In this document: positions 52,063-54,340 of the stretch, piece by piece
Position numbering within the stretch: position 1 is the first letter of the stretch
Layout of the letters: every line of letters starts with the position of its first letter
Origin: Deltaproteobacteria bacterium
GTDB lineage: Bacteria; Myxococcota_A; UBA796; SXON01
Assembly (NCBI GenBank): GCA_014191855.1
Contig: BJHF01000041.1
Span: 1 to 54,340, forward strand
Direction of reading: 5' to 3'
Length of the DNA stretch: 54,340 nt
Notes under the pieces: model-generated
The model's input: the letters and a program-made list of their open reading frames with translations, nothing else
Databases searched by the model: none
Told to the model about the DNA's origin: nothing
Translations under genes and position numbers: made by a program

Positions 52063-53331
52063 TCAGAACACGCCGGGCAGGATCTTCCAGGGTACCCGCG
52101 CCCGGTAGGCATCCCAGGCCGGTCCGTACTTCTCGGCGCAGCGACGATCGTCACGGCCGGCCCGGTCCACCAAGAGAATCGTGAGAAAGAACAGGTAGAA
52201 CCACGGAAGTGCGCAGGCGAAGCCCGCCGCCAGGGTCCACGCTGCGGCGAGCAGCAGCTCGGGTACATAGTGAAAGTGGCGAGCCACGCCCCACCAGCCG
52301 CTCAACAGCAGCAGGTTCTCGCGGGTCTCTCCGTCGGCGGCGGTCCACGGCGCGCGCAGCGCCTCCGCGGGCTTGCCCCAGATGGTCGTTTGCCCCCCGG
52401 AAGCGCGGAAGCGGAGGCGCTGCCGATCGGCGTCGTAGTTCACGGCAAGCGACGCCAACCCGAGCGCTGCGATGCCCCCAGCCTGCCAGAGGGAGAGCAC
52501 CGGCGCGTGCTCCACGAGGAACAGGGCCACCAGGGCGTACACCGCAGGCACCCAGGCCAAAACGCCCCAGCAGATGTAGTAGCCGAAGCGGTCGTGCATG
52601 ATGTCGAGGCTGCCGAAGTAGCCGCCTTCCCACACAAAGAACTTGTAGAGGTACGCGACTTGCAGGCCCACCGACACCGCCATGGCCGGGCTGAGCGAGC
52701 CCGACGCCTCGACCTGCTTCGCAGCGAAGCAGATCGTGATGGCGCTCCAGCCCATCATCGAAACGCGGCAATTGATGAGCTGCTTGAGCTGCACTCCGGC
52801 CAGACGAGGATGCAGCTCCAAGCCCTGGAAAAAGTCGAACACGACGTTGCCCGTGTGCACCACATCGCGAGACGAAGGGTGATGGAGTCCTTTCCAGTAC
52901 AGGCCCATGCACACGACGAACGCCGCGGGGGTGAGCGTGGCCAGGATCGGGCCGAAGTGGTCATAAAGGTGGCCGATCGGCGCTCCCGCGGCCCAGGCTC
53001 CGATCAGCGTGGCGTGGGTGACCCACCAGGCGGCCACCCCGTTCTGAATATAGCGAGGTTGTTCCCCGGCGGGCGTGACCGGCCCCAGGAACGCCGGGCC
53101 CGGGAGCAGACGCAGCAGCGCGTACTGGAACACGAACCACGCCGCGATGATCCCCAACGCCGCCGCACTGGGCCGTGGCACGGCGTCCACCGCGCCGCGC
53201 CAGTCCGCCGCGACGGCCAGGATCGAGCCGCCGTACTTCACGGTCGCGACCCACACGCCGAGCCCGATGAGCGGCGTAGACAGCATGAGGGCCAACGGCC
53301 CGAGGGTGGTACGGAGGAGCTTCGAGGTCAT
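52063..53331 (-). CDS. ERG4/ERG24-family sterol reductase, DHCR7-like
   Basis: 422-aa polytopic membrane protein of the NADPH-dependent sterol reductase family. The C-terminal half matches 7-dehydrocholesterol reductase: FDFFQGLELHPRL, TIWGKPAEALR, LLSGWWGVARHFHYVPEL and RDDRRCAEKYGPAWDAY with the ending VPWKILPGVF. About nine to ten membrane helices are visible. The best reading is reduction of a sterol ring double bond (delta-7, possibly delta-14 or delta-24). Isoprenylcysteine methyltransferases share the last motif but are half as long. It starts 24 bases after the OmpA stop. No other sterol genes are in the window. Confidence 0.82.
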   Translation of the reverse strand: MTSKLLRTTLGPLALMLSTPLIGLGVWVATVKYGGSILAVAADWRGAVDAVPRPSAAALGIIAAWFVFQYALLRLLPGPAFLGPVTPAGEQPRYIQNGVAAWWVTHATLIGAWAAGAPIGHLYDHFGPILATLTPAAFVVCMGLYWKGLHHPSSRDVVHTGNVVFDFFQGLELHPRLAGVQLKQLINCRVSMMGWSAITICFAAKQVEASGSLSPAMAVSVGLQVAYLYKFFVWEGGYFGSLDIMHDRFGYYICWGVLAWVPAVYALVALFLVEHAPVLSLWQAGGIAALGLASLAVNYDADRQRLRFRASGGQTTIWGKPAEALRAPWTAADGETRENLLLLSGWWGVARHFHYVPELLLAAAWTLAAGFACALPWFYLFFLTILLVDRAGRDDRRCAEKYGPAWDAYRARVPWKILPGVF

Positions 53332-53355
53332 ACCGCGGAAGGTACCGCGTTCCCC

Positions 53356-54340
53356 CTACTTGATCACCAGCTCCACCCGACGGTTCTTCGACTTCCCATC
53401 AGAGGTCTGGTTGGTGTCGATCGGTTTGCTCTCGCCGTACCCCACCGCCGTGAGCCGGGCGCGGTCCACGCCCCGCCCGACCAGGTAGGCAACCACCGCC
53501 TCGGCACGACCCTGCGAGAGCGTTTGGTTCTTCTTGTCATCGCCGTCCGAGTCGGTGTGGCCGCCCACCTCGATGGCCTTCACCTGCGGGTTCGATAGGA
53601 TCACCTTGGCGACTTCGTCGAGCAGGTCGTTGCTCTTGCGCTGGATGGTGGTCTTGCCCGTGTCGAAGTAGACCGTTTCATTCAGCTCGATGCGCTGCGC
53701 AGTAACGATGACGCGGTGCGGGCATCCATCGGAGTGCGCGGGATCTTCCCGCGGATCCTTGGGCTCGGTCGGGCACTGGTCCTTGCTGTCGATGACCAGA
53801 TCGCCGTCCTGATCGGGGCAGCCGCCGCTTTTGGCGGGGCCGGGGACCGTGGGGCAGGTGTCATCACGATCCGCCACGTTGTCCTTGTCCTTGTCGGGGC
53901 AGCCGTCGGTGGCCGCGGGGCCCGCGTCGGTGGGGCAACTGTCGTCCCCGTCCGCCGTACCGTCCTTGTCGTTGTCGGTCTCCGGGCAGCCGTCGCGATC
54001 GTCGAAGCCATCCATGTCTTCGGCGACCTCGATGCACTTGTCCGCCGCGTCCAGGATCCCGTCCCCGTCGTTGTCGGGATCGGGGCAGCCGTCGGCGTCC
54101 TTGTAGCCGTCCACGTCTTCCGGGCGTTCCTTGCACGTATCGAGCTTGTCCTCAATTCCGTCCTTGTCCTTGTCTGGCGGGGCGCCCTTGTGGTAGCCGA
54201 TGGCAAGCACGAGCCGGGCATCCGGCGCGCCCACGCCCGCAACCAAACCCGTGCCCAACCCAACGGTGGTGACGAGGCCCGATTCGGGCGCGCACGTCCC
54301 ATACACGTCCAGCTCAACCGGGTTGGTCTGGTACACACCC
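53356..54340 (-). CDS. OmpA-family protein with thrombospondin type 3 repeats, 5' truncated
   Basis: At least 328 residues; the frame is open at the window edge, so the signal peptide and most of an N-terminal beta-barrel are missing. The visible start (VLAIGYHKG) is the barrel's last strand. About five thrombospondin type 3 calcium-binding repeats follow (DNDGDGILDAADKC and relatives). The C-terminal OmpA domain binds peptidoglycan (VYFDTGKTTIQ, VGGHTDSDGDD, LSQGRAEAVVAYLVGRG, NRRVELVIK). It anchors the outer membrane to the wall. The sterol reductase is immediately downstream. Confidence 0.92.
   Translation of the reverse strand, partial: GVYQTNPVELDVYGTCAPESGLVTTVGLGTGLVAGVGAPDARLVLAIGYHKGAPPDKDKDGIEDKLDTCKERPEDVDGYKDADGCPDPDNDGDGILDAADKCIEVAEDMDGFDDRDGCPETDNDKDGTADGDDSCPTDAGPAATDGCPDKDKDNVADRDDTCPTVPGPAKSGGCPDQDGDLVIDSKDQCPTEPKDPREDPAHSDGCPHRVIVTAQRIELNETVYFDTGKTTIQRKSNDLLDEVAKVILSNPQVKAIEVGGHTDSDGDDKKNQTLSQGRAEAVVAYLVGRGVDRARLTAVGYGESKPIDTNQTSDGKSKNRRVELVIK
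53718..54180 (-). repeat. Thrombospondin type 3 coding repeats
   Basis: Tandem units of roughly 26-38 codons, each with DxDxDG loops and a Cys-Pro, in the OmpA-family gene. Confidence 0.75.

Noticed and set aside
52063..53331. Isoprenylcysteine methyltransferase or NnrU-like protein
   Set aside because: Only the C-terminal RDDRRCAEKYG region is shared; length, TIWGK and GWWGVARHFHY motifs fit sterol reductases.
1..54340. tRNA, rRNA, CRISPR arrays, insertion sequences, prophage or integrase genes
   Set aside because: None seen; spacers are too short for tRNA or array structures, and no transposase or integrase motif was found.

Overview
The window is G+C-rich (about two thirds by eye) and almost entirely coding. 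No gene-free stretch exceeds about 110 bases. Its protein content points to a Gram-negative member of the Myxococcota or a close relative, probably from an uncultured lineage. The reasons are a PUFA-synthase subunit of the myxobacterial type ending in an acyltransferase domain, a MYXO-CTERM-like tail after MopE-type metal-binding repeats, Asp/Ser/Thr/Ala-rich lipoprotein linkers, OmpA with thrombospondin type 3 repeats, large kinase-like and TPR proteins, and a DHCR7-like sterol reductase. This assignment is an inference from family content, not from a marker phylogeny.

Layout. 1-8634 (+): the 3' part of a PUFA-synthase gene (four FabA-like hotdogs, a PKS-type dehydratase, a PlsC-like acyltransferase) followed at once by a complete oleA-oleB-oleC-oleD set for head-to-head condensation of acyl chains to long-chain olefins. 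8643-11229 (-): der and a purple-acid-phosphatase-like lipoprotein. 11317-14833: small secreted or lipid-anchored proteins around an endonuclease III gene. 14850-18394 (-): an uncharacterised 484-aa protein, then rbfA, truB, rplS and yraN. 18493-19802 (+): two coupled unknown genes. 19897-26819 (+): a full System I cytochrome c maturation operon, ccmA to ccmI in order. 26828-33871 (-): ileS, two unknown genes, a Tpt1-Nudix fusion and a DsbA-like isomerase. 33938-35140 (+): a secreted protein with a DUF2314-like domain. 35156-41465 (-): a lipoprotein, purH, a zinc-ribbon/TPR membrane protein, purD and a TrmN6-like methyltransferase. 41546-52040 (+): one tightly packed eight-gene operon made of a large membrane pseudokinase, two lipoproteins, a complete peptide-type ABC transporter and an outer-membrane protein. 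52063-54340 (-): OmpA with thrombospondin repeats (cut by the window edge), then the sterol reductase.

How the genes work together. The strongest functional story is the first 8.6 kb. PUFA-synthase products could be passed directly to OleA, and OleD, OleC and OleB would complete conversion to a very long polyunsaturated hydrocarbon, while the acyltransferase domain offers a competing route into phospholipid. The second is the 41.5-52 kb operon, which looks like a dedicated envelope transport module carrying a catalytically dead kinase domain. The third is the Tpt1-Nudix fusion, which couples an NAD-using RNA 2'-phosphotransferase fold to a nucleotide-diphosphate hydrolase. Start/stop overlaps of the GTGA or ATGA type are used repeatedly, so translational coupling is a general trait here. 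Start codons given below differ from the longest possible reading frame where context (overlap, ribosome binding site, signal peptide, family N-terminus) argues for it.
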